Source of the DNA: Triplophysa rosa
Lineage: Eukaryota > Chordata > Actinopteri > Cypriniformes > Nemacheilidae
Reading direction: 5' to 3'
DNA: 64,000 nt
Assembly: GCF_024868665.1 (NCBI RefSeq)
Contig: NC_079891.1
Coordinates: 14,516,593 to 14,580,592 of the forward strand
In this document: in pieces, positions 20,701-31,081 of the stretch
Position numbering within the stretch: the first letter of the stretch is position 1
How the letters are laid out: each line of letters opens with the position of its first letter
Notes under the pieces: model-generated
Told to the model about the DNA's origin: nothing
What the model saw: the letters and a program-made list of their open reading frames with translations, nothing else
Database searches by the model: none
Translations under genes and position numbers: made by a program

Positions 20701-23700
20701 ACTACCCCTCTTCACATGACTATCCTTCGACACAAGGAGATGATACGGTTTCATCTCATCCCCTCTCCCGAGTTCCCCCTCATTCTTGGATACCCCTGGC
20801 TCTGTGATCACAATCCGGACATTGACTGGGCTGTGGGGTCCATCAGTCAGTGGGGCCCCACGTGCCATGCCAGATGCCTATTCTCGAGTTCCCCTGACCC
20901 TTCTCCCGAGGTTCTAGAGTCCATTGATCTGTCCCGAGTCCCCAAGTGTTACCATGACCTTAAGATGGTGTTCAGCAAACAGAAGGCCACTACGTTACCA
21001 CCCCACAGGCTCTACGACTGCACCGTTGATCTGCTTCCAGGCACCTGCCCTCCCAGGGGCCGGATCTTTTCTCTGTCTCCGCCAGAACGGCTTGCTATGG
21101 ATTCCTATATCCAGGATGCCCTAGCAGCGGGCTTGATTCGTTCGTCCACCTCACCTGCAGGGGCAGGTTTTTTTTGTGGCCAAGAAGGATGGGGGACTAC
21201 GTCCCTGTATCGACTACCGAGGGCTCAATAGCATCACAGTACGTAACCGGTACCCTCTACCCCTCATGGCCACAGCCTTTGAGTTACTGCAAGGAGCATC
21301 CCTCTTCACCAAGCTGGATCTGCGGAATGCATACCATCTTGTGCGGATCAGGCAAGGCGATGAGTGGAAGACAGCTTTTAACACTCCCACCGGTCACTAC
21401 GAATACCGGGTGATGCCCTTTGGCCTGACCAACGCCCCGGCTGTTTTCCAAGCCCTTATTAACGATGTGCTCCGGGATATGCTCAACCTCTTTGTGTTCG
21501 TCTATCTGGATGACATCCTCATCTTTTCGGCCTCCGCCCAAGAACATACGGAGCATGACAGAAGAGTCCTCAAACGTCTTCTCGATAACCACTTGTACGT
21601 CAAGCCCGAAAAGTGTGAGTTCCATGCCTCTCGAGTACAGTTCTTGGGATTCGTAGTGGAACCTGGCCGTGTCCAGATGGACCAAAAGAAGGTTGAGGCG
21701 GTAGCAGATTGGCCCACCCCCACGTCCTCAAAGAAGTCCAACGCTTCCTCGGGTTCACGAACTTCTACCGGAAGTTCATCAGAAACTTCAGCTCTATAGC
21801 AGCTCCTCTCTCTGCCCTCACCAAGGGTGGCGTCGCTGAGCTTCGGTGGGGGGCGGAAGCTGAGGCAGCCTTCGTGAACCTTAAGCAGCGGATCATCTCT
21901 GCTCCCATTCTGACGCTTCCCGATACGGACAAGCCCTTCGTGGTGGAGGTAGATGCATCTGAAGTGGGGGTTGGAGCAGTACTGTCCCAGAGAGGTGACG
22001 ATAAAAAACTCCACCCTTGTGCCTTTCTCTCGCACCGGCTCACACCCACAGAGAGGAACTATCACGTAGGAGACCGTGAGCTCCTGGCGGTCAAATTGGC
22101 ACTAGAGGAGTGGAGACATTGGCTCAAGGGGGCAGCACATCCTTTTCAAGTACTCACGGACCATAAGAATCTAGAGTATATTCAACAAACCAAATGGTTG
22201 AACTCTAGACAAGCACGTTGGTCCCTCTTTTTTAACCGGTTCCAGTTTGTCCTGACCTTTCGGCCCGGTTCTAAAAATCTCAAGCCTGACGCCCTGTCCC
22301 AAGTATATGCTCCCACCACTCGAGAGGACACTGACATACCCATAATCCCCAACACCAAGATCGTAGCACCCGTTTCATGGGTTATTGAGAGAACAGTGCG
22401 ACAAGCCCTAGCCAGGGAACCGGATCCGGGAGGGGGGCCTCCCAATCGTCTGTTTGTCCCTAAGGCTATACGTGCTCAGGTTCTCTTCTGGGGACACTCT
22501 TCCCGCCTCACTTGCCACCATGGCATCGATCGCACCCTCGAGTTCCTCCGAAGACGGTTCTGGTGGCCCACGATCAAAGAGGATGTCAGCACCTTCGTCA
22601 AGGCATGCCACATATGCAACCAGAATAAGACCTCCAATCTCTGCCCTCAGGGGTTACTCCATCCGCTGTCCATTCCCCATCGGCCCTGGTCCCACATCTC
22701 ACTGGACTTCATCACTGGTCTTCCCTCATCCCAAGGCAACACAGTGATTCTGGTCATCATTGACAGGTTCTCCAAGGCAGCCAGATTTATCCCTTTGCCC
22801 AAATTACCCTCTGCTACCCTCTGACTACATTCAGGTGCATGGCCTCGAGCAACCCTTCCACCTGGTCTTCATTCATTGTTTGGGCAGAATATGCCCACAA
22901 CACCCTACGCTCTTCTGCCACTGGGATGTCTCCCCATGAATGCCAGTTTGGCTATGCTCCCCTGTTGTTTCCTGATCAAGAGGTGGAAGTTGGTGTTCCC
23001 TCAGCTACATCATTCATCAGACGCTGTCGACTCACATGGAGAAAGGTCCGTCACAATCTTTTACGCGCCTCTCAGTCTTACCAACGGCAGGCCAACAGAT
23101 GCCGCCGACCCGGTCCCACCCTTCGCCCTGGTCAGAGGGTATGGCTCGCAAACAAAGAACTTGCCCCTACGAGTGGAGTCCCGCAAACTTGCCCAGAAAT
23201 ACATCGGACCCTTTAGAGTAGCCAGGAGAGTAAACCCTGTTACTTACCGGCTATACTTGCCCAGTTCACTTAAAATTAACCCCACGTTCCATGTATCCTA
23301 GCTAAAACCTGTTGTGTCTTCTCCCTTTGTCCCGGCAGGCAGACCCCCTCCTCCACCTCGCATCATCCAGGGCCAACCAGCTTATACCGTCCGCCGGATA
23401 CTGGATACCCGCCGAGTGCAACGATCCGTGCAGTATCTGGTGGACTGGGAGGGTTATGGTCCTGAGGAGCGCTCCTGGGTTCCTGCCAAGGATATATTGG
23501 ACCCGGACCTTATTTGACAGTTCAAGGCCCGTGGTCTCGATAGACCCGGTGGGAACGTCAGGAGTCGTTCCTAGAGGGGGGATTCTGTCACCATTCTGCC
23601 TGTCATGTTTTGTTTTGGCCACTAGGAGTCCCCATTGTGTTCTGGTTTTGATCCGTTTAATTTGAGTAGTTGTTTTCACCTGTGCCTTGTTTTCCCGTGT

Positions 23701-26700
23701 AGTACTTAAACCTTACTTTTTCCTCAGTTCCTTGCACTAAGTTTGTATGTCTGTACTCAACCTTGTGTGTTCTACCCGTGTGGACTATTGCTTGCTTGCT
23801 TCCCGAGACTGGATTTCTATTGTGACCTCCATTTTTTGGTATGTGTTTGTTCCCCTGTGAACCCTGCCTTTTTTGAGTTTATTCTATTTTTGATCACGAG
23901 GTTTTTTGATTTTGGACTCTGTGGATTTACCTCTCCACCTATTGGATTATTTACTTTTGTGAAGACACTGCGTTTGCTTTTGGCTTTTTTGTTCATTAAA
24001 CTGGAATACTTAATCTGCTGTGTCTGCCTATATCTTTTGGGTTCCATCTGATACCACGTGGCTCGACTGGTGTAGTGACTATCCCTTACACCAGAGACCC
24101 GAGTTCGAGCCCGGGTCCTGACACAATGTATGTACATGTGGGTTTTGATTACGAGACTAAGAAAATGTCAACTGTCTAAAAATATGTAGGAGTGACAGAG
24201 ATGATGGATGAGAAATGTGTTTTATTGAGGTAGACCTACATTCTCCTCCAGGTCTTCATCGCTGTCATCATCGCTGACTACGGGTTTAGCCTTCCCACGA
24301 CTCTGCCTCTTCTTGCCTTTGTCACGACTTCTCTCGTCTCGTTTACGAAGCTTAATTTTCACCTTAACTGATTTAGCTTGGAACAAAATAACCATTATAA
24401 AATTATTTTAAAAACAACTCTACAACAAAAAAGAAATACATTTTAAATTACATTAAATTAGTTATTTTTACAGGATATTACACTTTGAGAAGCTTTTAAT
24501 AGGATGGCTAACCATTATAAATCTTGCTTTAAAATGAGTTTCCAGACTTGTTAATGCAGAAAGAACATAATGAAAAATGTCTTACACTCTTACACTTACA
24601 CTCTGTTTCTGATTCGTCATCATCATCATCGTCATCATCCTCATCATCATCGCTGTCATCTTCACTCTCCTCTTTAGCAATCTTTTGTCTGGCACTCTTG
24701 AATACTGACTGGAGAACAATGGAGTCCTCATAGATCTGCAAAGAATCGAAAATAAGATTTTTTTTATTTTTACAGAAGCACAATGCCTCATCTGATTTCT
24801 TATTATCACAAATAACTGCAACGTGAAGATAAAGAAAAAAATTACTATAAAGCATGGTTGTGTAAAATTGCATTTTTATAGTAGTCAGAAAACCATGTAT
24901 TGTATCACTAGTCGCCTAGTGTCATGTTCACTAGAAACCAACAAGATGTCTTTAAAGACTTCTTTATGTTAACTACTTTGAACTTGATTCATCTGCATAT
25001 GTATTAGCATAAAAAGAATACATAAAAAAACATGAAGACAGAGCATCCAGACAAAAAATGGTAAGCTTTTTATTACGCATAATAACAGGAACATTTTCAC
25101 AGCAGGCCTTTTTTTAAGTTCACTAGACAGACGATGTCTCAAAATGAATTATTAGAGGCAAAGTACTTTGAGTGTAAAGTTTAAAAATGAAGATTCTGAA
25201 AACGTTTTTTTTCCATAAGTCTAGCCGATTCTTTCGTTAAAAGAAAATACTTAATACACACCATATAATGAATTTGGTAGATTTTTAAAACTTAACACAG
25301 GTATCTGACGTCAGAAGTGCAGTTCTCATTACTAACTGAAATAAAACAGTAAAAGTTCTAGTAATTAAAAGGTGGTTTTAATAAACCTCTTGGGGTAAAT
25401 CTAAAAGCCCCATTTTAACGTAATCAATTTAAGCATTTTGATTCAAACGTTTGTACCACATTTATCAATTGATACTGATACTTGTCAGTACTATTCATAT
25501 ACTAAGGTAAAAGCATGTCTACCATTTGGACATATGACAGGCACCTCATAAATTAAACATGGGTAAACGCTGTTGTGTGTCGTTGTTCTAGGAAGTTATT
25601 ACCATTTTAACACAATACAGAGTGTTCAGTCCATTTACAGCAGTGGACGGGAACCTATGGCTCGCAAGCCACACGTGGCTCTTTTCAAAAATCATGTGGC
25701 TCGCCAGGTACCTTACCCTTCACCACGTTAAAAACATCATAATATTTATGAATATTTCAGGTTGTCCTGGCCAATACATGCATGCAATGCTATGCGCAAG
25801 CCGCGTCACGACACTAATCAACGGCAAACAACGTTATATGGTAACCTCTCGGCACAACACCGGCAGCCCAGCATCATATCTAAAGACAACAGGCTCCCAA
25901 TTCGCGTGCTTTTTACCCAGAGCGCGAGGTCTTTAGAAGAGCGAGCGTCGTGCTTTTATTGAAAGTTGCGGCTCTCTGTGGCGTATGATACAGAATCACA
26001 TGTAAAAAGTTTTAAAAACACATGGAAGCAGATGGAAGAAAACTGTGACGCGTCAGTATGGATGCGCTGTGTTTAGCTCCTCATTTCCGTGTGAGCTGCC
26101 TTTCTCGCATATGAAGTCCGTACAGCTGTCAAGGTTGATTTACAGTATACACTCACCTGCGAGCCCTCCAGATTATAAATCTGTGCATTGTGACAAAGAA
26201 GCATCACGTCTTTCTCCAGGTCGCTGACGCTTCTGTGCTTGTGGTTACGTACACGCTCCTGCAAAATTAAGAACACAAACTGTAAACATGTACGGTGTGC
26301 AAGTACAGTGAAAACTGGTGATACATACAGCTTCCGACACCATCAAATGAATGCAAACGTTGCACAAGGTAAGTAAAACAAACAAGATTCAAATACTATT
26401 CTCTCGTACTGCGCATATGCCAGGAAAAATCTGCTATCATGCATTTGGAATAATGAGCGTGCCACTCCTGATAGCACGATAAGAAGTCAAATCTGAAGAT
26501 CTAAACTGAGATGTTCTGATGCACCTGAGCCTTTACGGCCAAAGACTTCCTACAGCTCACTTTTCACTAACCTTTATTTTCTTGAAGTCCACTGGCTTCC
26601 TTATCAGTTCATAGTATTCAGGGAGCTCTTTCCTAGAAGGCAGCTGCACGAAGACCTCGCTGAGCTGACGGCCTGATCTGTGATCAGAAACAGAGATTGC

Positions 26701-29700
26701 GGATTAGCTGTCTCTGGTTGGAGAGCGACAGAATTGTGGTGGAATAATGTCCAAAAAGTTTCGACCTATTAGATCATTATGGAAAGAGTTCAACATGGAC
26801 AAGCTAACAAGTGACAATCTGGGAAGACACACTTTTTAAAGGTCTCCAGCAGGGCTATTTCTTGAGGTTTCACAAAAATTGTTTGTGACAGAACATTTTT
26901 ATTTATTTATGTTTTCCGTAATGGGGCCCCGGCTTAAGCCTATTTCTCTACAACAGTTGTTCGTTATATTCCTGACACAGCACAGATGATTTATTGCACA
27001 TTCAGTGATTAAATCAAGGATTATATTGGTGCAATCATGATGTGTCGACCTTCATACACACCTCAATTTAGTTTCTGCAGCAGATGCATGTTTAAGCTCA
27101 GTCTCAGGGCTCAGACTCCAGTAAAACACAAACAGCTTTAAACAAATCTGAAGGCAAGTTTTATTTTTTTCGAACTTGGTTGACCTGGTTTCAAGATGGA
27201 AAAACAGTGTGAGCCTGTCATTGGTGTCATTAAGTGTAGTCAAATTAATGAATAAATTATAATTCATCATAGCAAAGTATTTAACAGAATATGTTGACAT
27301 TTCTGATCACGCCAACTATGCGATCATCACGATGATATAACAATACAACAGCACATTCAAAGCTGCTTAATGAATCCAAATGTGAATATAATTCATAATA
27401 TCGGCGAAGGGTGAATTATAACTACATACTCCATACAAAGACTATGGACATGAGTACAACATGCTACAAAGTAAAAGACCCAGAACATAAAGTACAGAAT
27501 GCACTTGGGGAACTAGTCAAAATCTTACACTTAAATCTTATTACACTTCTCATTCAGAGTAATGAGAGTGTGGCATTGAACTGTGGATCCTTATCACATG
27601 ATAACGATAAAAATGCAGCTGTGCTCGAAATTCAAACTATGTAACTCATTGAGTTACACAGAGACATTTATTTTAAATCATCTACATGAACGTCAGTTTC
27701 AACAAAGTTATTTAGCTGACATTTAGTGTCTTGGTTTAAATATATAGGAAGTACTCTATGATGTAAAAATCCCTGCCAAATCCAGAAAGCGAAATTGTAA
27801 TTGCAAAATTGATGTAAGCTGTTAAAAGATGGCATCAAGTGTATGATCAGTGCTACACTTTAATATGGCACTGTATTGTAATTGGTTGACACGTTCAAAG
27901 TCATTCCATGGGTTTACCCTGACAAGTGCTGTTCATGCAAACCCGAGTCCTCGATTCTACCGAAATCACACCCGTGACAAGTGTGACAAAACTTTCTGAG
28001 TTGCACTAGAATTTGAGTGTCACTCTGAGACTGGATTAAAATTTAAAGGGGTACATAGCAGTCAGCCTATCATTACATCCCAGTGTGATACAGTGCCAGC
28101 AGTACAATACATGACATGAAGTTATGTCCAGCCCATCACAACAGCTTGGAGACATTACAACTTACAATGCTGATGATCAATCGATGTAACGAAGTAACTG
28201 TTGTTAATCATTTATTAATCGTATCGATTGCATATTAATCCATTTTAGTAAAAATGTGTACAGTACGTATTACAGCAGTACAGGAAAACACTTGTGTACA
28301 TAAACCCACAAGGCATAGCACACAGCAAAAACAGACAGCGCTTTACACTGCATACGATAACATTCAACGATAACACTTTAATACTATAAAAAGGTTTAAA
28401 GTATATAATATACAATCAACACAACATAATTCAATTGGGAAGTCTGGTTGAGCGTTCGCTTTTAGATAGAATGCATCTTTTGTTCCCACACTTTCATTTG
28501 TGGAATTTTACGTGTCTAATACATGCATAGGCAACTTATAACACACCAAAAACACAGAAAAACACGTACTTCCACCATATGGCCCCTTTAAACTGCTTTT
28601 GGTATACTGCCGTTTTATGGAGAAATGGTTTAAAATGATAAATTTGCACATGGTTGGTTTTAAAGTACAATTAAAAACATATAAACAACATTAAAACTAC
28701 TAGTACTGACTTCTATTTCTTTTCTACTCTTTCTATCCTTAATATATATATTAAAAAATCCTTAGCTTTGTATACTGTGGTAGGCTATATGAGACCAGTT
28801 TTTACTGCACTTATGCTCTTTTGTCCTTATGTTGTTCCAGTTGCTTCTATTGTTTACCTCATTTGTAAGTCGCTTTGGATAAAAGCGTCTGCTAAATGAC
28901 AATGTAAATTAAAACTTGATTTTACGAGGGGGGGCTTTAAAACATTTTTTAATTTTGTCATTGTTTATTCACCGTCATGTGTTTGACTCTTTCTTCTGTG
29001 GAACACAGAAGAAGATATTTTGAAAAATGTCTCAGAGGTTTTGTGCCCATACATTGGAAGTCAATGGAAGTCAATGTTGTTTGTTACCAACGTTCTTTAA
29101 AATATCTTTTGTGTTCTGCAGAAGAAAGAAAGTCAAACAGGTTTGGAATGACATGAGGGTGAGTAAATGATGAAAGAATTAAAATTTTGAGGTGAACTAT
29201 CCCCTTAACACTGATGATTAATTATATTTCACATAAACAACACTTGACTATAGAAAATGTAAAAAAAATGATACTCCATGATACTACGTAACAATTATGC
29301 TCAGTGGATGACTAGAGTCAACAGAACTGACAAAAATGCAGAAAATGCCATTGAGGAATTTTCCTGCCCACTGGCCATTAGATTTTACAAAGCCTACTCC
29401 TCCCACCACCCTCACATTACTTCTGCTTGTTACCCCAGTCAGGGGTCATTCCATATGTATAGTCTTTCTTTCTTACTCTTGGACCTAGTAACATTGGCTC
29501 TCAATGTACTTTTGTACATCCTGAATTTCTGGAAAAGGTTAAGAACAGCAAGACATATTAGATCACCTCTACTAAAGTGATCAGTGAAGAGTCACTTGCG
29601 ATAATAAAGTATAGACCACTTCGCAATATGTAAAAACTGCTCCAGAATCACTTCCGTTTTTAGTTTTTTTATCTTACATATTTACATTTAAATATATTTG

Positions 29701-31059
29701 CTTAACATTTTAAATTACATTGATTATACATTTTCTGTTGGTTGTATTTTGTTTAAACGTTTGTGTAGTGACACAGAAAGTTCTTCTGGACCAGCGCTAA
29801 ACCAGCGTTCATCTTAAAGGAACAATACGGCATTTTTAGGAGGATCTATTGACTGAAATGCGATATAATATACAAAACTATTTCTTCAGATGTGTATAAA
29901 GACCTTACGTAATTAACCATTAAGTTTCTCATACCTTAGAATAAGCTGTTTATATCTACATACAGAGCGGCCCTTTATACATTGAATTCGCCGCCATGTT
30001 TTGTACAGCAGCCCTAAACGGACAAACAACTCTACAACACGCGTTTTCTCTACCTCTCCGCCACGGTATCGTGGTGAAACAGATCGCGGGATGATCCGTA
30101 CGGATCGTGCTCTCCGGTGCGGAACACGTGTGACCCACGGATTAACTGAAAGTTTATTCATCATCGAGTAAAAAAGTAAAATGCGCTCTCGCTCGCGCTC
30201 CAGTTTCAGCTCCAACGCGCTCTCGCTCTCCAGTATCTGGACGAGTACAATATTAAAGCGGTCCCAGATAAACAATGACGCTCAAAACTGCTCCGTCACG
30301 CAGCTAATATTACAACAACATATCTTGGTATGTTAGTATGTTACTCACATACTGAGTCAAAGCAACCTCCTCGAGGGTGATTTTTAGACGATCTTTCTCT
30401 CCAACGTCTCTCTGCTGGAAAGTATCTCCATAGATATCTGTGAGTATCTCTGCTAAAAGCCTTAGTACCATGGGTCTTAACGCGTCTCTGCTGTAAAGAC
30501 TTTATAATATTAACACAGGTCCTAGCTCCTGCCTGACTTTTATCCTTCTTTTTAAACTTAAAATCCACAAACCTTTTATTTTATGTAATACATAAGTCAT
30601 AGCTCTTTCTACAGTCTTTCTAATGCCCGCAAAATCTCTTCCCTGCGTCAACATGAGAACGACATCTTTTTGTACTGTGGTGGCCACCGTCGTGTTTGGA
30701 CTGAGCGATTCGTGGCAAATCTATAATACAACGCTAGTTGCCGCTGCTAATCAAGAACTGCGCCTTTGAGTGGTCTATAATGACTCATTTTTGGAACATG
30801 GAAAAAAAATGACAAGAGACTAGAGAAACTGTACTCACGCATCTCTGTAGTTGATGACAGTATCTACAATGGCGTTCATCTGTTTTGTGAGTTTGGGTGG
30901 GTTTGGGGACAGCTTCTCTGCTGGAGGCCGTCCTCTCCTTTTCTTGGCCTTCTCTCCGTCCTCACGCCTGCTGCTTTCTTTGTCCACGCGTCTCCTACGC
31001 TTGCACTTCTTTAGGCGTATCTCCTCCTCAATTTCCTCCAGGTTTCCATCTTCAATGGC
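17733..31059 (-). CDS. smarca2: SMARCA2 (BRM) C-terminal exons, partial gene
   Basis: Six minus-strand exons, 31059-30839, 26677-26572, 26258-26157, 24735-24600, 24376-24240 and 17768-17733, have GT/AG borders and phases that join into 738 nt, 245 residues plus TGA. SMARCA2 is the ATPase of SWI/SNF (BAF) chromatin-remodelling complexes in the nucleus. The segment here binds chromatin. It contains an AT-hook (RRGRPP, residues 41-46), a bromodomain (about 57-170) with the acetyl-lysine Asn at residue 138 (QIYN), an Asp/Glu tract (about 165-188), a Lys/Arg-rich tail and the C-terminus [11 protein letters not shown]. That terminus matches SMARCA2 (SEG..DDE) better than SMARCA4. The ATPase exons are absent, so this is either the gene's 3' end or matches the short isoforms known in mammals. 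The last intron is inflated by a retrotransposon. Confidence 0.92.
18263..18767. mobile_element. TIR element with GGCTGCGTCCGAAATCGC ends
   Basis: 505 bp. Left end GGCTGCGTCCGAAATCGC and right end GCGATTTCGTACGCAGCC differ at one position as inverted complements. AAA lies directly outside both ends, so a 3-bp duplication is possible, which would suit PIF/Harbinger-like elements. Internally both halves carry TATATAGTATG motifs. It is non-coding. A diverged relative is at about 43065-43312. Confidence 0.75.
18927..19467 (+). repeat. 5' LTR
   Basis: 541 bp, TGTCACC...CCTGACA. A TATA-like TACTTAAA (19046-19053) lies about 30 bp before GCACTAAGTTT (19078-19088), the likely RNA start. ATTAAA at 19339-19344 is the probable poly(A) signal. 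The last 65 bp form two hairpins and contain tRNA-promoter-like A- and B-box sequences (19403-19414, 19447-19455). Confidence 0.93.
19469..19479 (+). other. Putative self-priming primer-binding site
   Basis: AAACTTAGTGC begins one base after the 5' LTR and is the exact 11-base complement of GCACTAAGTTT at 19078-19088, the predicted RNA 5' end. No tRNA-complementary TGG site follows the LTR. Tf1-like elements prime by folding the RNA 5' end onto such a site. Confidence 0.75.
19484..20464 (+). CDS. gag: Gag protein of the Ty3/gypsy element
   Basis: 326 residues, uninterrupted. The ATG at 19484 has a good context (GCCACCATGA). An N-terminal helical or coiled region (about 10-60) is followed by the capsid-like domain found in sushi/PEG10-type Gag (about 85-230) and one CCHC zinc knuckle near residue 300 (C-x2-C-x4-H-x4-[15 protein letters not shown]). 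Gag forms the particle and binds the element RNA. A slippery heptamer near its 3' end (20425-20431) leads into pol. As the only intact frame it could still be translated. Confidence 0.9.
   Translation: MNPEAASSQEILSTLSRHEGAFQRHEAMLVQQETLMAQHSQLLSQMLESVQRMSDRLPAAPAAQVQSIQVPMALNPGVEPRLPPPQRFSGDPSSCKGFLTQCSLSFELQPSSFPTDRSRIAYIITLLSGKALAWATAVWEAQGTCCSSYSAFSEEFKRVFRHPASGPELSRKLLNLQQGHRSVTDYAIQFRTIAAGSGWDDEALMACFLNGLSGSIQDELATREPSEGLEHLIKLASRIDNRLREREFHRRPLCPFSTGPSPEFHPSFSQAPPEPMQLGRTRLSQTERDRRMRERCCLYCGRPGHLRHACPELQGNAPTRADQGEL
20425..20431 (+). promoter_or_regulatory. -1 ribosomal frameshift site GGGAAAC
   Basis: GGGAAAC sits in Gag frame as G GGA AAC, the X XXY YYZ arrangement, and the pol frame that starts here is -1 relative to gag. 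The same heptamer is used by the domesticated Ty3/gypsy gene PEG10. The gag stop lies 31 bases downstream, so pol can only be reached by shifting here. Confidence 0.75.
20431..23517 (+). pseudogene. pol: Pol of the Ty3/gypsy element, broken in several places
   Basis: Domains in order: aspartic protease (LVDSGA, DSG at 20563-20571), reverse transcriptase (YLDD at 21503-21514), RNase H (about 21930-22310), integrase zinc region (about 22500-22640), integrase core start (first Asp near 22707), integrase C-terminal part (22839-23300) and a chromodomain (about 23380-23510, [13 protein letters not shown]). Breaks: a frame change at a T8 run (21168-21175), another near 21715-21735 by a C5 run, loss of integrase core around 22821-22838 that removes the second Asp and the Glu of the DDE triad, a frame change near 23150, and a TAG at 23299. 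The protein cannot be made whole, and the element could move only with enzymes supplied in trans. Confidence 0.9.
23571..23585 (+). other. Polypurine tract
   Basis: A purine run (AGAGGGGGGA) ends a few bases before the TG of the 3' LTR at 23586, in the position where plus-strand DNA synthesis is primed. Confidence 0.75.
23586..24123 (+). repeat. 3' LTR
   Basis: 538 bp. Compared with the 5' LTR it lacks CT in GATCC(CT)GTTT, has one T fewer in the run before CCTCAG, and has two substitutions (GTGTGT for GTGTGG; TCTTTTGG for TCTTCTGG). All else is identical. Confidence 0.95.
24240..24376 (-). CDS. smarca2: smarca2 exon: basic tail
   Basis: 137 nt starting in phase 1 after CCAAG, with donor GTAGGT (24239-24234). 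It encodes [19 protein letters not shown], then a Lys/Arg-rich stretch and [17 protein letters not shown]. The donor is the least canonical of the set, but phase and homology both support it. Confidence 0.92.
24600..24735 (-). CDS. smarca2: smarca2 exon: last bromodomain helix and acidic tract
   Basis: 136 nt, acceptor TTTGCAG and donor GTAAGT (24599-24594), ending in phase 1. It encodes [20 protein letters not shown], then an Asp/Glu run. The TCATCATCA-like repeat on the plus strand at 24619-24660 is this coding Asp tract. Confidence 0.95.
24736..26156 (-). other. smarca2: smarca2 intron, with a hAT-like fragment
   Basis: 1.4 kb. The region 25634-25985 begins CAGTGGACGGGAACC and GGCTCGCAAGCC, the style of hAT (Charlie-like) ends. 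A matching right end was not found. The rest is AT-rich and featureless. Confidence 0.6.
25634..25985. mobile_element. hAT-like fragment
   Basis: CAGTGGACGGGAACCTATGG and the paired CCACACGTGG motif resemble hAT element ends. Only the left border is clear. The 104-aa frame inside lacks transposase motifs. Confidence 0.45.
26157..26258 (-). CDS. smarca2: smarca2 exon: bromodomain B helix and Asn
   Basis: 102 nt (34 codons, phase 0 at both ends), acceptor TTTTGCAG and donor GTGAGT. It encodes [18 protein letters not shown] followed by [16 protein letters not shown]. The Asn of QIYN is the acetyl-lysine-binding residue of the family. Confidence 0.95.
26572..26677 (-). CDS. smarca2: smarca2 exon: bromodomain ZA loop
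   Basis: 106 nt, acceptor CACAG before 26677 and donor GTTAGT after 26572. It encodes [19 protein letters not shown] then [16 protein letters not shown]. The Pro-containing ZA-loop residues of the acetyl-lysine pocket are present. Confidence 0.95.
28047..28587. mobile_element. TTAA-flanked MITE, AGGGG ends
   Basis: 541 bp between TTAA (28043-28046) and TTAA (28588-28591), starting AGGGGTACATAG and ending CCATATGGCCCCT. Its right 150 bp match the element at 42449-43002 (GCATTCGCTTTTAGATAGAATGC-like segment). TTAA duplication occurs in Kolobok and piggyBac. The AGG end favours Kolobok. Confidence 0.65.
28800..28913 (+). repeat. 3' tail of a LINE/SINE
   Basis: GTAAGTCGCTTTGGATAAAA followed by GCGTCTGCTAAATGAC and a short ATGTAAAT tail is the tail shared by many fish SINEs and their partner LINEs. 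The same tail ends the SINE at 39508-39703. No tRNA head is present here. Confidence 0.7.
28940..29208. mobile_element. hAT-type MITE, diverged copy
   Basis: Internal marks ACAGAAGAAGATATTTTGAA, GAAGTCAATGG and GGGTGAGTAAATGATGA and right end GAGGTGAACTATCCCCTTAA match the family of 15682-15942. The left end is altered (CTTTAAAACATTTTTTAA). Confidence 0.75.
29612..30777. mobile_element. TIR element with TAGACCACT ends
   Basis: Left end TAGACCACTTCGC and right end AGTGGTCTA with TA outside both ends. 1166 bp. The interior includes the second copy of the older repeat of 2990-3830 (from about 29815) and a short minus-strand frame (30502-30687, [20 protein letters not shown]), which I do not recognise. 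It ends 61 bp from the splice donor of the smarca2 exon at 30839-31059. Confidence 0.6.
30839..31059 (-). CDS. smarca2: smarca2 exon: acidic/basic linker, AT-hook, bromodomain start
   Basis: 221 nt, starting in phase 0 after ...CCCGGCAG and ending in phase 2 before GTGAGT (30838-30833). It encodes [18 protein letters not shown], a KRRRR patch, the AT-hook RRGRPP, then [17 protein letters not shown], the first bromodomain helix. In mammals the junction before AIEDGN is also the point where short SMARCA2 isoforms join the common exons. Transposons lie 22 bp beyond the acceptor (31082) and 61 bp beyond the donor (30777). Confidence 0.93.
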
Positions 31060-31081
31060 CTGCCGGGCAACAAAATCAACT

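Larger units (their letters stand above)
18927..24123 (+). mobile_element. Full-length Ty3/gypsy chromodomain retrotransposon, defective
   Basis: 5.2 kb with LTRs at 18927-19467 and 23586-24123 and the 5-bp target duplication CAATG at 18922-18926 and 24124-24128. The order gag, protease, reverse transcriptase, RNase H, integrase, chromodomain is that of Ty3/gypsy chromoviruses such as the fish sushi group. The LTRs differ by two substitutions and two small indels, so insertion was recent, yet pol has frameshifts, a stop and an internal deletion. It lies antisense to smarca2 in its last intron. Confidence 0.95.
17769..24239 (-). other. smarca2: smarca2 last intron, 6.5 kb
   Basis: It holds a TIR element at 18263-18767 and the full retrotransposon at 18927-24123. 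Without the retrotransposon and its duplicated target the intron would be about 1.3 kb. The rest shows no feature. Confidence 0.85.
26678..30838 (-). other. smarca2: smarca2 intron, 4.2 kb, mostly transposon
   Basis: It contains a TTAA-flanked element (28047-28587), a LINE/SINE tail (about 28800-28913), a MITE (28940-29208) and a TIR element (29612-30777). Between 26960 and 28040 I see nothing recognisable. Confidence 0.7.

Noticed and set aside
24619..24660. TCATCATCA-type microsatellite
   Set aside because: It is the complement of the Asp-rich coding tract of a smarca2 exon.
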